Shown in pieces: positions 36,291 to 47,039 of a stretch of DNA of 64,000 nt. A program made the position numbers and the translations under genes. This DNA is from Platerodrilus igneus (Eukaryota; Arthropoda; Insecta; Coleoptera; Lycidae): NCBI GenBank assembly GCA_036346225.1, contig JARFIW010000831.1, positions 1,302,001 to 1,366,000 of the forward strand, read 5' to 3'. Every line of letters starts with the position of its first letter. The stretch's first letter is position 1. Under the pieces are notes generated by a model that did no database searches, was not told the origin of the DNA, and was given only the letters and a program-made list of their open reading frames with translations.

Positions 36291-38000
36291 TCGTTTTAAA
36301 AGCACAAAGGGTTTGAGTTAAGGAGTTTATTCGGGAGCGTGTTTATTATGAATTAGGTTGAAGGATCAGATTTATGGCAAAAGGGGCTTATGAAGTAACA
36401 AGTAAACTATCTAGGGGGTTGTTGAAGAATTTAAGAATTGAAACGGAATTTATTCGAACGAATAATGAATTAACAAGGGAACAATTTTAAAAACAAAATT
36501 GGAACGTAACAAATTTTACCAATAAAACATTCATTTTAAAACCAATATACACAATTCCGTCGTTAATTAATCCAAATAAATAAATTGCTTAATTTCTTAT
36601 TACGCAAAGACAAACAATAGACATTTCCAGCCCACAAATGCATAATTGATAATTCTTAAACATTAAAACTCATTCTACTCACTGTGTAGTTTCAGGTTAT
36701 TGAAGAGCATCAATGTTTTTTCTTGCAAATATTAAATTAACCATCTACAGACAAGTCCCTTGCTCTAAACACACCATAAAATTCTAATTTAATGAGAGGT
36801 GACTCACCCGGTACTAATTTTTTCTAAACGGTAATCACTTTACTATATCCGCGCCCCGCACGTTTGTCAAACTACCATGCATATGTCGGCGTATTTCATT
36901 TTATATGTCGATCACCGCCTACTTTCCTACGGGAGTGCAATCAAATTTTTCTTGGAGCTTTGTACCTTTAACCTCAAATTTTCCTTAACATTATATCACC
37001 AACCAACCCCGCGGCTCCGATCGCCCTATTAACGTTTTCATATAACTACATCTTAAAGTTGGCTTATTACCGGTTCGTAGTTAATTAGTTATTCATTCTC
37101 CGTTAGATGTCGAACTATCGTATTTGCTCCCCAATATATATTATGTTCAGTCCGGAAGATTTTGTCCTAGTCTTCCTATTAAGTTTATAAAATGAGACCC
37201 GAGAAAGTACTTGTGTTGTCATGTGATTTACATTTGCTTCCTTCTGTTCGGCAATATAAATGAATACATTATGATGTATTGTATGAATTGATTAACTTAT
37301 ATCTGACATCTAATATCCGTAAATTTCACGTATTCAAAGTCTGTGTTTTTACATTGTATTAAAGTATACCTGGGGTTTTATTTATGGTAATTGCAACTAT
37401 GTATATTGCAACTATGTTATATTGCATGTAATTTATTTAACTAAATTTCTAAAAGCTTATGTTCGGGATGTAAATAAATGAATTAACTGTTGTTTACTTA
37501 ATAAGTCCAAAGCTTTCTTAAAAGAATGGCATGCTTCCACTATGAAAGGTTGCAGTTATAAATGCTTTGTTACATTTTGTGGTTTAAAATAATTTACAAC
37601 CCTGAGTTGAATTCCAATAAGTATCTACAGGAGATAAAACGACTATTTGCGCTCTTTAAGATTATGATTTGAATAAAACTACCAATTTATTTCAATGACA
37701 CGCTTATGAACATTATTGTATACGAAATGAAAATTATACAGGGTGCTTTAGTAATGAGTTTATCCATTTAAAATTTTCTTGCCTATTTAATTTCTTTATA
37801 TCTAACGTAATGCGTCCCGTACAATTTGGAATTTAATAATCTAAGAATACTATAAACGTTAACTAATCAATGATTATGAAAACGTACTTAGTTGCTTTTT
37901 CTAATGTTTTTTTTTAGATTTGCTAAAGGCATTCCTTCAATCATTATCTATTTAACAGAAAATTAAATAGAGAGATATATTTATTTCAAGAAAATTTTGT
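36291..38000. other. Unassigned stretch
   Basis: A single TACAGGGTGCTTTAG motif at 37736 resembles a mariner end but has no partner nearby. Nothing else recognised. Confidence 0.4.
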
Positions 38001-38079
38001 AAAACACAACAAAGGAACAGTTTAGTGTTGCCGCATATCGATACTAACGGGACGAGATCCTTGACCCCCGCAACACAAT

Positions 38080-38650
38080 TCTTTTTATTTTTTAAATAGC
38101 GCTAACGTTGTACCACACAGCACCAACAGTCTGGTAGCTAGCACCCAAAACGCAAGAAAGTTATTGCAGTTCAAAATTTGGAGCGTATAAGGTGTTGCTA
38201 GCCCCTCGCCAATATACCTTTTTCTAATTTCTTCGCTTGCGCCTGCTAGTACTAACATAGCAAAATAGTGAAGATAGTGTAGTTTAAATTTTAGAGCCTT
38301 AGACGATGCTAACTACCAATGCACTTTTTTAAAAAATATTTTCTTAAATATGCTAGTACTTATAGCTGTGGAAAGTTTAAGGCCTTAAGCGATGCCAGCC
38401 TCCGCCCCCTCCCACTTGAAATTTTCCTAGTTTTTCTTTTGCACCTACTAGCATCAACACAGCACCTCATAGCACCACTACCCCTACGGCTAGTATCTGA
38501 AAAATAACGAATATAGCAGTTCAAAGATTAAGACCTTAAGCTATGTTAGTCCTGCACCCCCGCACTGTTTTTAATTTTTTCTCTTGCACCAGCTAGTAAT
38601 AATAACGCCGCATAGCGCTATCAGTTGAATAGTTAGCACCTAGCTTATAC
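38080..38650 (+). repeat. Degenerate tandem repeat, irregular period of about 90-150 bp
   Basis: Four imperfect units each contain a block like AGTTTAAGGCCTTAAGCGATG followed by CTTTTGCACCTACTAGCA and AGCACC-rich sequence (starts near 38168, 38280, 38368 and 38516). Spacing is irregular and similarity is modest. Confidence 0.55.
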
Positions 38651-38757
38651 CTCTTCCTCACTGTAGCTAGAGGTGAACATGTATACTTGTATTATTACTG
38701 TATTTATAGGTTTAGATTTTAATCTAACCAAGAGCACTCTTTCATTCTTTTATAAGT

Positions 38758-39365
38758 AGTTTTCTACATATTGTCCTATCTTTCTCCGCATGAGTATCCC
38801 CTCACCTTTCCTTTCTCTGATCCTGTATGAGTTACCTTAAAGTCTCCGCTTAAAAAATCCCTCGCCTCTGGCCATCAAACTTCTCTAATTCCTACTATGT
38901 CTAATACTGTCCATTTCAATTTTCAAATTCCTTAGCTTACCCACTTGCTTCATGCTTCTGACATTTCACGCTCCGACTAGCAAAGTATTCCCGGCCCTTC
39001 TTTTAAACTTTCTGATCACATCTTCCAAAGTGGTCCCTTCCCGGAGATAGGAATGGGGAACTATTTTAATTCTGAAATCTTTTACAACCGAGGGGATGCC
39101 ATCATCTTTAATAACAATTGTAGTATGCAGTGTACTTGAAAGGTCATGTGGTGGTTTTCTATTGCCTCCACCTTGCAGTAGTGTGTCTTAGAATGCCGTA
39201 TTCCCCTATAGCCACTGCAACTCTAAGTACCGAAAGAGCTGCTACCTTCTTCGGGGACCTGTCTTAGTTTGGTTCCTCACTAAAACCCCACTAATTTCGT
39301 TAAACAAATGGTTCGGCTCTTTAGCTTGCTAAAACACGCTAGTATTCTAGAACTGCACCCAGGCA
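38758..39365 (-). mobile_element. LINE fragment, 5' UTR and endonuclease start
   Basis: The reverse complement aligns with LINE copy 1 from about 15440 to 16382 (without the SINE), covering AGACAGGTCCCC, TGTACTTG..., the GAGCGTGAAATGTCAGAAGC region (copy 1 has GAGCGTGGAATGTTAGAAG) and the AAAGATAGGAC block. It is cut off at 38758, so the reverse transcriptase part is absent. Because LINE insertions normally lose their 5' end, a copy retaining only the 5' part implies a later deletion or rearrangement. Confidence 0.82.
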
Positions 39366-39825
39366 CAGCTTCATTTAGTTCAGCCACTTAATCATTATTA
39401 TTTAAATCTGTTACATTCATATTTGAACATCAAACTCTACGAATCAATAGGTTTGATTATTATACCTTGAATAAGCACATAGTTTAAGCCTCTAAAAATT
39501 TAAACAGAAATATCTTATGGTTGTATTCCATTTCGTCCTCCACTCGACAGATCATGCACTTATACGTAGCACTAACAGCTTTATAGCAGTTCTCTGTTAG
39601 AAAAAATGAAATATCTGATTTGATTTTGCTAAGCACAGAGTATAATGCTACTTCAGGACGTTTCAAACCGATGAATTCTCGCTAGCAGTGTTACTTGACT
39701 CAGATACACTTATGTATCTAACTGACTAGCGGAAATAGTGCGTTTTGCCCGACGTTGCTACGTACCTAGACGTAGCCGAAAGAAAAGTAAATACCAGGCT
39801 AACTAACTACCAAACGCGGAGAGTG

Positions 39826-40665
39826 TGGGTATTCACCTACATACCAAGAAAACCAAAAAAAGCACGTCGTCCACGATTATCTATTAACAAAGAAAAAAAA
39901 ATAAATAAAGGATTCTGTACAAACAAGCAAAATCAATAAATTAAGTGTTACTATTTCAAACAAACAATTATGTGATTTGAACAATTTAGTACATAAGATA
40001 CGAAGTACGCATCTCGTATTTTAAACAAAATAAAATTAATCAGTAATAAATAAACATGTGAGAACTTTTGTCAAGCGTTTTGTTGTTAAAATTGCACCTA
40101 ATATTTTTTGTAAAATAAACTAATCAGTAGAAAGAATTAACGTATGAGAGCTTTTGTCCAACATTCTTTTAAATTGTACCTAATACGGTTTGTAAAATAA
40201 ACCAATCAGGATCCATTCACCCTGCCACCGTAACTGCAGCAGCTGTTTACAGACAAAAGCAGTTGGTCTACAGACAAAAGCAGTCTACATAAAAGAGAAC
40301 ACATTTGGCCCCCAGCTAAGAGCAATACACGCAAGATACTTCCTACTTGTCGAACAAAAAAAACGTGCATTGCTTTTAAAGTACTGTGACGAAAAATGTA
40401 GAAAATATTTCAACGCACAAGCTGCAGAATCAAATTCAAAAATGGGTTCAAATAACACGAGTTTGAACTGCAGTCTTTGCGTTATCGAAGCGCGATTAGC
40501 AAACTGGAAAACACGCTATCAAATAATAGTAGGGTCTATTATTTCGACAAGTCTTTAAATGGGAAGCACAAGAGAAAGCAATTATACGTTATCGGAATGT
40601 TTAACAAATTAACGGATACCTAAAACAAGCTATTGACTATTTAATTTATCGAATAAATTTTCGTT
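39826..40665 (+). repeat. Unidentified dispersed repeat, family Y, copy 2
   Basis: Partner of 35299-36290. An open frame at 39745-39939 reads into it with VWVFTYIPRKPKKARRPRLS and GFCTNKQ. Further on, YFLLVEQKKRALLLKYCDEK and a CSLC motif are coded near 40345-40490. An internal unit of about 85 bp (AAAATAAACTAATCAGTAG) is repeated two to three times at 40027-40210, and GACAAAAGCAGT twice at 40243-40282. Function unknown. Confidence 0.6.
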
Positions 40666-42944
40666 TTAGAATGAATAGATTTGAAAGAAATCTTATGATT
40701 GCAAGGTAAAAATATAGAATGAGATTTTGAACAGAAAGAGAAGCTAGGTGAATGAAAAACGAATTACCACAAAACAGGACGTATTTGAATCTATCGTCAA
40801 AAATAAACGTAACAACGTGTCGAAAACGAAATTCATTATTAAGCCAGAAAAATAAGTTTTCAGGCCTGCAATATTGACGGCAACGATACATTGCTTTGGA
40901 ACATTCCGAAACAGTATCATATTTTTTGTTCGTAAACGGCAAAAACATATGTTACAATCTTTCTAAGAACGAACACTGAAAAGCTTTTAGAGCGTCGCAT
41001 TGGTGTTTGTACCTGATGACTCGAAGACCAAACGCACTATTGCCACTAGCAACTAGAGTTATAAGCGTGTTTGAGGACAGCAACATTACCAACAATTGTA
41101 TATTGTTTTGCAACTTCTTGAAGCAATGCCAATGTTTCTGAACCCAACAAAGGCAAAAACACAAATTCCAGTAAGTTTGGTGGCAAAGAGATGTAAGTAT
41201 ACATTCATTCCGTTGCCTCTAAGCTATTTGAAGATGTCCCTATCGTACAACAGATGATGGCATCACCGGGGACAAATTTGTCACCAAATAATTTCATACT
41301 CCAAGATTGCGTTTATGTACATGATTTGATTTTCAAAAAGTCATTTATACATAACCCCTTTGCTTCTAAGCGCCTTAATTATGATCACCGCGATAATATT
41401 GATTATCAAATTTTCATGTACAGGTCTGGGAGATATTGTTAGACAGCTCAAGTAGTATAGTTTCAGCTTTTTTATTTTACTCCTCTAGCGAACCCTAGTT
41501 CTAACTTGGGGAAACCTATGAAGGTGTATATATCGCTTTATCTGTAACGTTATTGAAATATAAGTAAACCAAAGCGGTGGATTAAGTTTCAGCGTGCGTT
41601 TAATTAAAGGTAACGTATAGTGGATTCCGGAAACAATGAATTTCAAAGTTACCTAAAGCCTTTACTTCATCATGCCGAGGCAATGGTATTCGCTCATTCC
41701 AAATTAGACAAGAATGAAGATTTTAGGAGGACAACAGCTCAATTATTATTGTTTAAGCTGTACTTTCAAATGGAAACTGCATGATATTAACTAAAAAAGA
41801 CTTGTAAAAGGTTTCGGCTTTTGTTACAAATGAGCTAAATAGCACAGAGAAGTTCGTCGTTTTAAGTAACGTCATTATAATATACGAAGGCTTGAGTCTG
41901 CTTTATTTCAGAATTGTAATTAGCGAGAAATTTAATTATCTTGCAGTTCCTTGAAGCTTTTGCTTTGCTAGCTAGCTCTACTGTCGAATGGAATATTCTC
42001 ATAGTGCTGTCTTCTCTCGTTATGAATGAATATGCATTGTAATTTAATTAATGTTCTTATTTTCGCTGGAGATATTAATTAAAATTTATGAAAACATTTA
42101 ACTGCTTCTTGTTTTGTCATGTTCTCATTCTAAAACTTTGCTAACGAGTAAATTTTTTGCTCTTTATTAAGTACTTATATAGTGCTTTACCGAACATTTT
42201 GTCGGATATTCAGGGTCTTTCAACAACTTTTAGACGATTGTCATTTGCCAAGTATTATCATACAATATTCAACTCGTTTAAAATATATCACAGTTTTTCT
42301 TCATGCGCTCAATTATATTCTCAAATTAACAATTGCTTGCAAATCAGCGTTATATTTAGATCATTTTTTATTTGCTAGTGCATTTTAAAATTATACTTTG
42401 ATTCGCGTAATATTTATTAAACATTGCATCTATGATTTTCCTTTCGATCTTTGCCAAATTCACATTCTGAAGTGTTCTGATTCCACATCTTTTATGTGAA
42501 CTAAAACACTCCACATAACCATTTTTATTGTTTTATTTAATTTTTTAGCGGTTCATAAAGTATGTTCATTCTTTTATTACAAATCTCTTTGTTACAAGTG
42601 CTTTATTTTTCTCAGTCGACTTTTCCTTACTATTAAACATACGATTTTAAAAAATTTGTTTCGAGTCTTATTCTACTTCTTTCTATCTTTATCGTTTTAC
42701 ATTCAGCACGATAATCTTAATGCCAAATAAGTGACATAAGATGATAGAATAAAAGAGAAGTATATCATAAAGTGGTATAAATGCGGAACACTGTTATCGT
42801 TCGAGTGGGCGGTGTCTGAAAGCATGTAGGTTTGACTTGATTATTTGTTTAATAATTATAAGCAGAATTAATTATAAGTTTCATAAATACATAAAAATAA
42901 AAGTGAAATAGTAAAAATTTAATGATTTTAACAGTTTGAAGCGG
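40666..42944. other. Unassigned AT-rich stretch
   Basis: Short frames at 40646-40948, 40952-41164, 41254-41442 and 42157-42388 lack motifs and overlap each other on different strands or frames. Confidence 0.4.
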
Positions 42945-43545
42945 TTCGGAAGTCTTTGGTAATCTTCGGATCTCTTCGGAAGGCTTCGTGGTTGCTTGTG
43001 GAACCAAAATTAACTTAAACACTTATTGAATGAATGTGTATACAGTGTAAAGGGGTGTAAAGTCTTTGGTAGTCTTCGGAACTCTTCGGAAGGCTTCGGA
43101 ATTTGCTTGTGAGGTTGAGTAGGAACTTGAATAACGGTTGTTAGAGGTCCAGACGTCTTCGGAACTCTTCGGAAGGTTTCGTGTTTTACTTATGGGACAA
43201 CGTTAAGTTACAAAGAATTATGATATAAAATTAAAAACTATAGAATGAACATATATACAAGCATAGAGGGGTTCAGAAATTTTCGGTTGTCTTTGGAACT
43301 CTTTGGAAGACTTTGGAATTTATTTGTGAGACCCAGTATGAACTTGAACAGCGATAGTTAGAAAATATTTACAGTTTTAAGAGGCCCAAACGTCTTCAGT
43401 GGTCTTTAGAACTCTTCCGAAGGCTTCGTGTTTCTCTTGTGAGACAACATGAGGGTATGAAGAATTATGGTGTGGACGTATGTACAGCTTGGAGGGGTTC
43501 GGAGGTCTTTGGTGATCTTCGGAGTCCTTCGGAACGCGTCATGGT
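42945..43545 (+). repeat. Array of six units of about 110 bp
   Basis: Each unit has a core of the form GTCTTCGGAACTCTTCGGAA followed by GGCTTCG and then a TTGTGAGACA-like block. Cores lie near 42970, 43065, 43155, 43283, 43402 and 43510. The array ends about 150 bp before the Penelope-like coding remnant. It may be part of that element or an independent satellite. Confidence 0.75.
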
Positions 43546-43689
43546 AGTGGTGCCTTAGGCCTCGTCGAGTGCGTCGCCGTTGAACTCTATGGGGTGTTGT
43601 CCCGGAGGTAGACTTGACAGATACAATCGGTGACTTACAATAAACAACTACTCGGGATGTATTTGTCGTGGCGGCGGTTTGAATACGTT

Positions 43690-44286
43690 CTGGCCACCAT
43701 ATTAAAAAATAACGCTTACCCAAAACAATTCTTTAAGCCATTAATCAAAAATAAAATCCACAGCATTTACAATAATACAGATAATACGAACAAACTTAGC
43801 CAATGTGAATCAATAGTTGGAATAGAGTACATACCTGGTTTGTCCGAAAGAATTAAAAAATGTTTAAGAAACCATAATATCCATATTGCCCACAAACCAA
43901 ATAATTTTACTAAAACATTTTTTACCAACCTAAAACCACAAATAGAAAATAAGAACAAAACACATACGATCTATAAAATCAAATGTCTTGGCTGTAGGGG
44001 ATGTTATATAGGAAATTCAAAACAATATCTTCATAAAAAAATATACGAACACAAATACTCGATCTAAAAAAATTATAAAAAATGCACAGCACTTGCTAAC
44101 CATGTAATAGAAACAGCACATAACTTCGATTTTAAAAATGTTAAGATTTTAGGTACTGAAATTAACGATAATAAAAGAAATATTTTAGAAACCATTCACA
44201 TACAACGCGGCAGACACTCCGTAAGTTCCAAGTCGGAGCATGAACAATTCACTAATATTTACTACAGGCTAATACAAAATAAATAG
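43690..44286 (+). pseudogene. Penelope-like element, C-terminal GIY-YIG endonuclease region
   Basis: The frame codes YIPGLSERIKKCLRNHNI, TIYKIKC, CRGCYIGNSKQYLHKKIYEH, ALANHVIETAHNFDFKNVKI and ETIHIQRG to TAG at 44284-44286. This is the linker and GIY-YIG nuclease of Penelope-like retroelements, with the cysteines around the YIG motif. A single in-frame TAA at 44065-44067 interrupts an otherwise continuous frame. The reverse transcriptase part is missing upstream. The downstream stretch to about 44640 contains CCGAAACGCG, likely 3' UTR. The break at one codon suggests a fairly recent death. Confidence 0.85.
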
Positions 44287-44680
44287 TAACCTTTGGCGCC
44301 TCAATAAAAATACACTTTTAAGTAATTCACGTTCCTCATATTACAATTTGCTCCAATGGTATACATATTTTAAATTATCAACAATAACATTATTTGTTTT
44401 AACCAGTTAACTTAATCTAGTCATTCAATATAACATTTCTAAACCTTTACGACGTATAATAGTCATAATGTATCTGCTATCTATTTAAAAATGTTTTACT
44501 GCAAGTATATGTTTACAGTGTATAATTTTAAAGTATTATAACAATGTAATTTTTTAGCTGCTAATTTGAAATTGGTTATTTGGAACCGAAACGCGTAATC
44601 AGCATGAAAATACATGAAAACCGATAAAAACAAATTGAGTTGTTTTACTTATACCTCACCATTTTCCAGGAACATTCATT

Positions 44681-44685
<5 letters not shown>

Positions 44686-44734
<49 letters not shown>
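44686..44734. repeat. (TA)n array used as mariner target
   Basis: Pure TA array; the CAGGGTGAATGG element starts immediately after its last TA. Confidence 0.95.
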
Positions 44735-44737
<3 letters not shown>

Positions 44738-47037
44738 GGTGAATGGTATCGTTCGTGCAAAAATGAACTGGGAGATAGTACACTTAATTTGCAACAAAAA
44801 TTGTTAATATGACCCCTGTCCTATCTCGATCGGTTTAGGAGATATGGGTTTTTTTAGTCTGTTTCTAATAACGCGACTTCTTGCAGTAAAAATGAAATTT
44901 CTTGACTTCTGCTTCATATAACTAGATAATCAATCCGATTTTCATAAACTACATTAAATTTCCTATAAAAAACAACTATTTCGATTTTTTAATTTTAAAA
45001 GAAACATTTATTATAAAGCATTAAAAGGTAAAAAATTACACAAGATATTTTTTAACAAAGTTTAAAGTAATATTACAGCGAAATTATTTTATCTACAAAT
45101 GAGCAAATGTCACCAAAACAACCTCACTTCATAAGGTTTACAGCAGTGCGAAACACTTTCTATTTGATTTTTAATTTATCATGTATGGAAATATGGAAAC
45201 AAATATTTGTTTCCAATTCGCATTAAAATTCGCCCACTGCCTTGATTATCTAATGATCCCACAACATTTTTCCGGTGTTACGGAGGCAATAATTTGATAA
45301 ATTAAATTTTATTTGTATTGTTCAAAATGCTGACTACCGCACCTGATACAGGTTCTTGCTCTTTTCCGCATATCTACCACGGTCACGCTCATAGATAGCT
45401 TCTCTCTTAAGAGTTGACATCTATTTTCGAGCCATTGCCTCAAATTTTCCAAACTGACTACCTCCGTGCTGTATACGTATTCTTTTAAAAAGCCCCATAC
45501 AAAGTAATCCATGGGATTCAAGTCGGGCGATCTTGCTGGCCACGGAATCGGTCCTCCTCTACCAATCCACCTTGCGTACTGTTCGTTTAAAAACGGGCGG
45601 ACACCACGTGTGTAATGAGGAGGAGCCCCGTCATGTTGAAAAATGATATCTCTACGAACATCTAAAGGGACATCTTCTAACAATAGGGGTAGTTGATTTT
45701 GAAGAAAGTTCAAATACACTTCTCCATTGAGGTTTCTTTCGAAAATATAGGGGCCAATAAGGGTGTTTCCTATCACAGCCGCCCACACATTTAGGCTGAA
45801 TCTGCGTTGGAACGATTTCTGTCTTATTGCATGAGGGTTTTCATCGGCATAATAGTGGTAATTGTGGAGATTTAGAACGCCAGCGTGCGTAAAGAGGGAC
45901 TCATCAGACCACAGTATTTTTCGAAAGAAATGGCGCTCCTCAATATCCCATGCTAATAACCAACGGCAGAACATTAACCTTCGTTGGAAATCTTCGCCTT
46001 CGCCTTCCAGAGCTTGAACAGGTGTAAAGTGAAAAGGACGAAAATTATTCTTGTGCAGAACATTTACTACTTTCCATTGCGAAACTCTAATCTCAACTGC
46101 AATTTGACGTAAAGAGGTTGTAGAGTATTGTTCCACTCGACCCAAGACAACCTCGTCAATTTCTACGTCCAGATCTTGCCCCCTTTCATTAGGTACTTGA
46201 AATGCTCCTCCATCAAGGAGCCATTGGTGCGTTCTTGCAAACCCGTTGCGACTGAGAATCGGACGATTTGGGAACCGATTTTTATATTCCTTCCGTGCTC
46301 TTGTAGCATTACCACTACAAAAACCATAAATGAAATGCATATCTGCATATTTTCTATTGCTATAACGAGCAGGCTTCTTAGATAGTAATTTAGTACGTAT
46401 CAAAAATTTATACGAATACAACTGTCTAATCAGTGACAATGCTTAACACTGTCAATGTGACAACTACTACATGCTATGAACGTATCTGTGCTCTTAAAAT
46501 TACTGTACATTTTTGTTTTCAATTGGCACTGCCTTGATTATCTTATAATCGAATAAGGTTTTTCCGGCATTACGAAGGCAATAATTTAATAAATTAAAAA
46601 TCAAATAGAAAATGTTTCGCACTGCTGGAAACTTTATGAAGTGAGGTTGTTTTTGTAACATTTGCTCATTTGTAGATAAAATAATTTCGCTATAATATTA
46701 CTTTAAACTTTGTTAAAAAAATTTCCTTTGTAATTTTTTACCTTTTAATGCTTTATAATAAATGTTTCTTTTAAAATTAGAAAAATCGAAATATTTGTTT
46801 TTTTATAGGAAATTTAATGTAGTTTATGAAAATTGGGTTGTTTATCTAGTTATTTGAAGCAGGAGCCGAGAAATTTAACTTTTACTGCAAGAAGTCGCGT
46901 TATTAAGAAACAAACTAAAAAAAAACATATCTCCTAAACCAATCGAGATAGGACAGGGGTCATATTAACAATTTTTGTTGCAAATTGAGTGTACTATCTC
47001 GCAGTTCATTTTTGCACGAACGATACCATTCACCCTG
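44735..47037 (-). mobile_element. Mariner/IS630-group transposon with long terminal inverted repeats
   Basis: 2303 bp, with ends CAGGGTGAATGGTATCGTTC in both orientations and TA on each side (44733-44734 and 47038-47039). The inverted repeats extend about 445 bp (44735-45181 and about 46592-47037) and are roughly 90-95 percent alike by eye. Between them lie one transposase gene on the minus strand and a 70 bp direct repeat either side of it. The outer CAGGGTG matches the ends of the nested element at 836-2725, but the following sequence differs, so they belong to related, separate families. Confidence 0.93.
45309..46439 (-). CDS. Mariner/IS630-group transposase with DUF4817-like N-terminus
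   Basis: 376 residues, unbroken. Residues 25-80 (YSNRKYADMHFIYG, NRFPNRPILS, HQWLLDGGAF) form the first helix-turn-helix typical of insect DUF4817 transposases; residues about 105-130 (TSLRQIAVEI) the second. The catalytic acidic residues are D179 (ILWSDESLF), D270 (FQHDGAPPHY) and D311 (SPDLNPMDYFVWGFLK), with 40 residues between the last two, so it is a DD40D-type by my count. The expected role is cut-and-paste transposition at TA. The first ATG was taken; no shorter start would keep the whole DNA-binding domain. The transcript must start within or near the right inverted repeat. Confidence 0.93.
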   Translation of the reverse strand: MSLIRQLYSYKFLIRTKLLSKKPARYSNRKYADMHFIYGFCSGNATRARKEYKNRFPNRPILSRNGFARTHQWLLDGGAFQVPNERGQDLDVEIDEVVLGRVEQYSTTSLRQIAVEIRVSQWKVVNVLHKNNFRPFHFTPVQALEGEGEDFQRRLMFCRWLLAWDIEERHFFRKILWSDESLFTHAGVLNLHNYHYYADENPHAIRQKSFQRRFSLNVWAAVIGNTLIGPYIFERNLNGEVYLNFLQNQLPLLLEDVPLDVRRDIIFQHDGAPPHYTRGVRPFLNEQYARWIGRGGPIPWPARSPDLNPMDYFVWGFLKEYVYSTEVVSLENLRQWLENRCQLLREKLSMSVTVVDMRKRARTCIRCGSQHFEQYK

Positions 47038-47039
47038 TA

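Noticed and set aside
37736..37760. Single TACAGGGTG mariner-like end
   Set aside because: No inverted partner within several kb and no transposase remnant, so no element can be drawn.
42945..43545. Possible CRISPR-like regular array
   Set aside because: Units are long and diverged with no constant short repeat and unique spacers; it is a satellite-type array in a eukaryotic genome.
43406..43723. Minus-strand frame of 105 codons, rich in Arg and Thr
   Set aside because: Runs through the 110 bp array and the start of the Penelope relic on the opposite strand; no domain.
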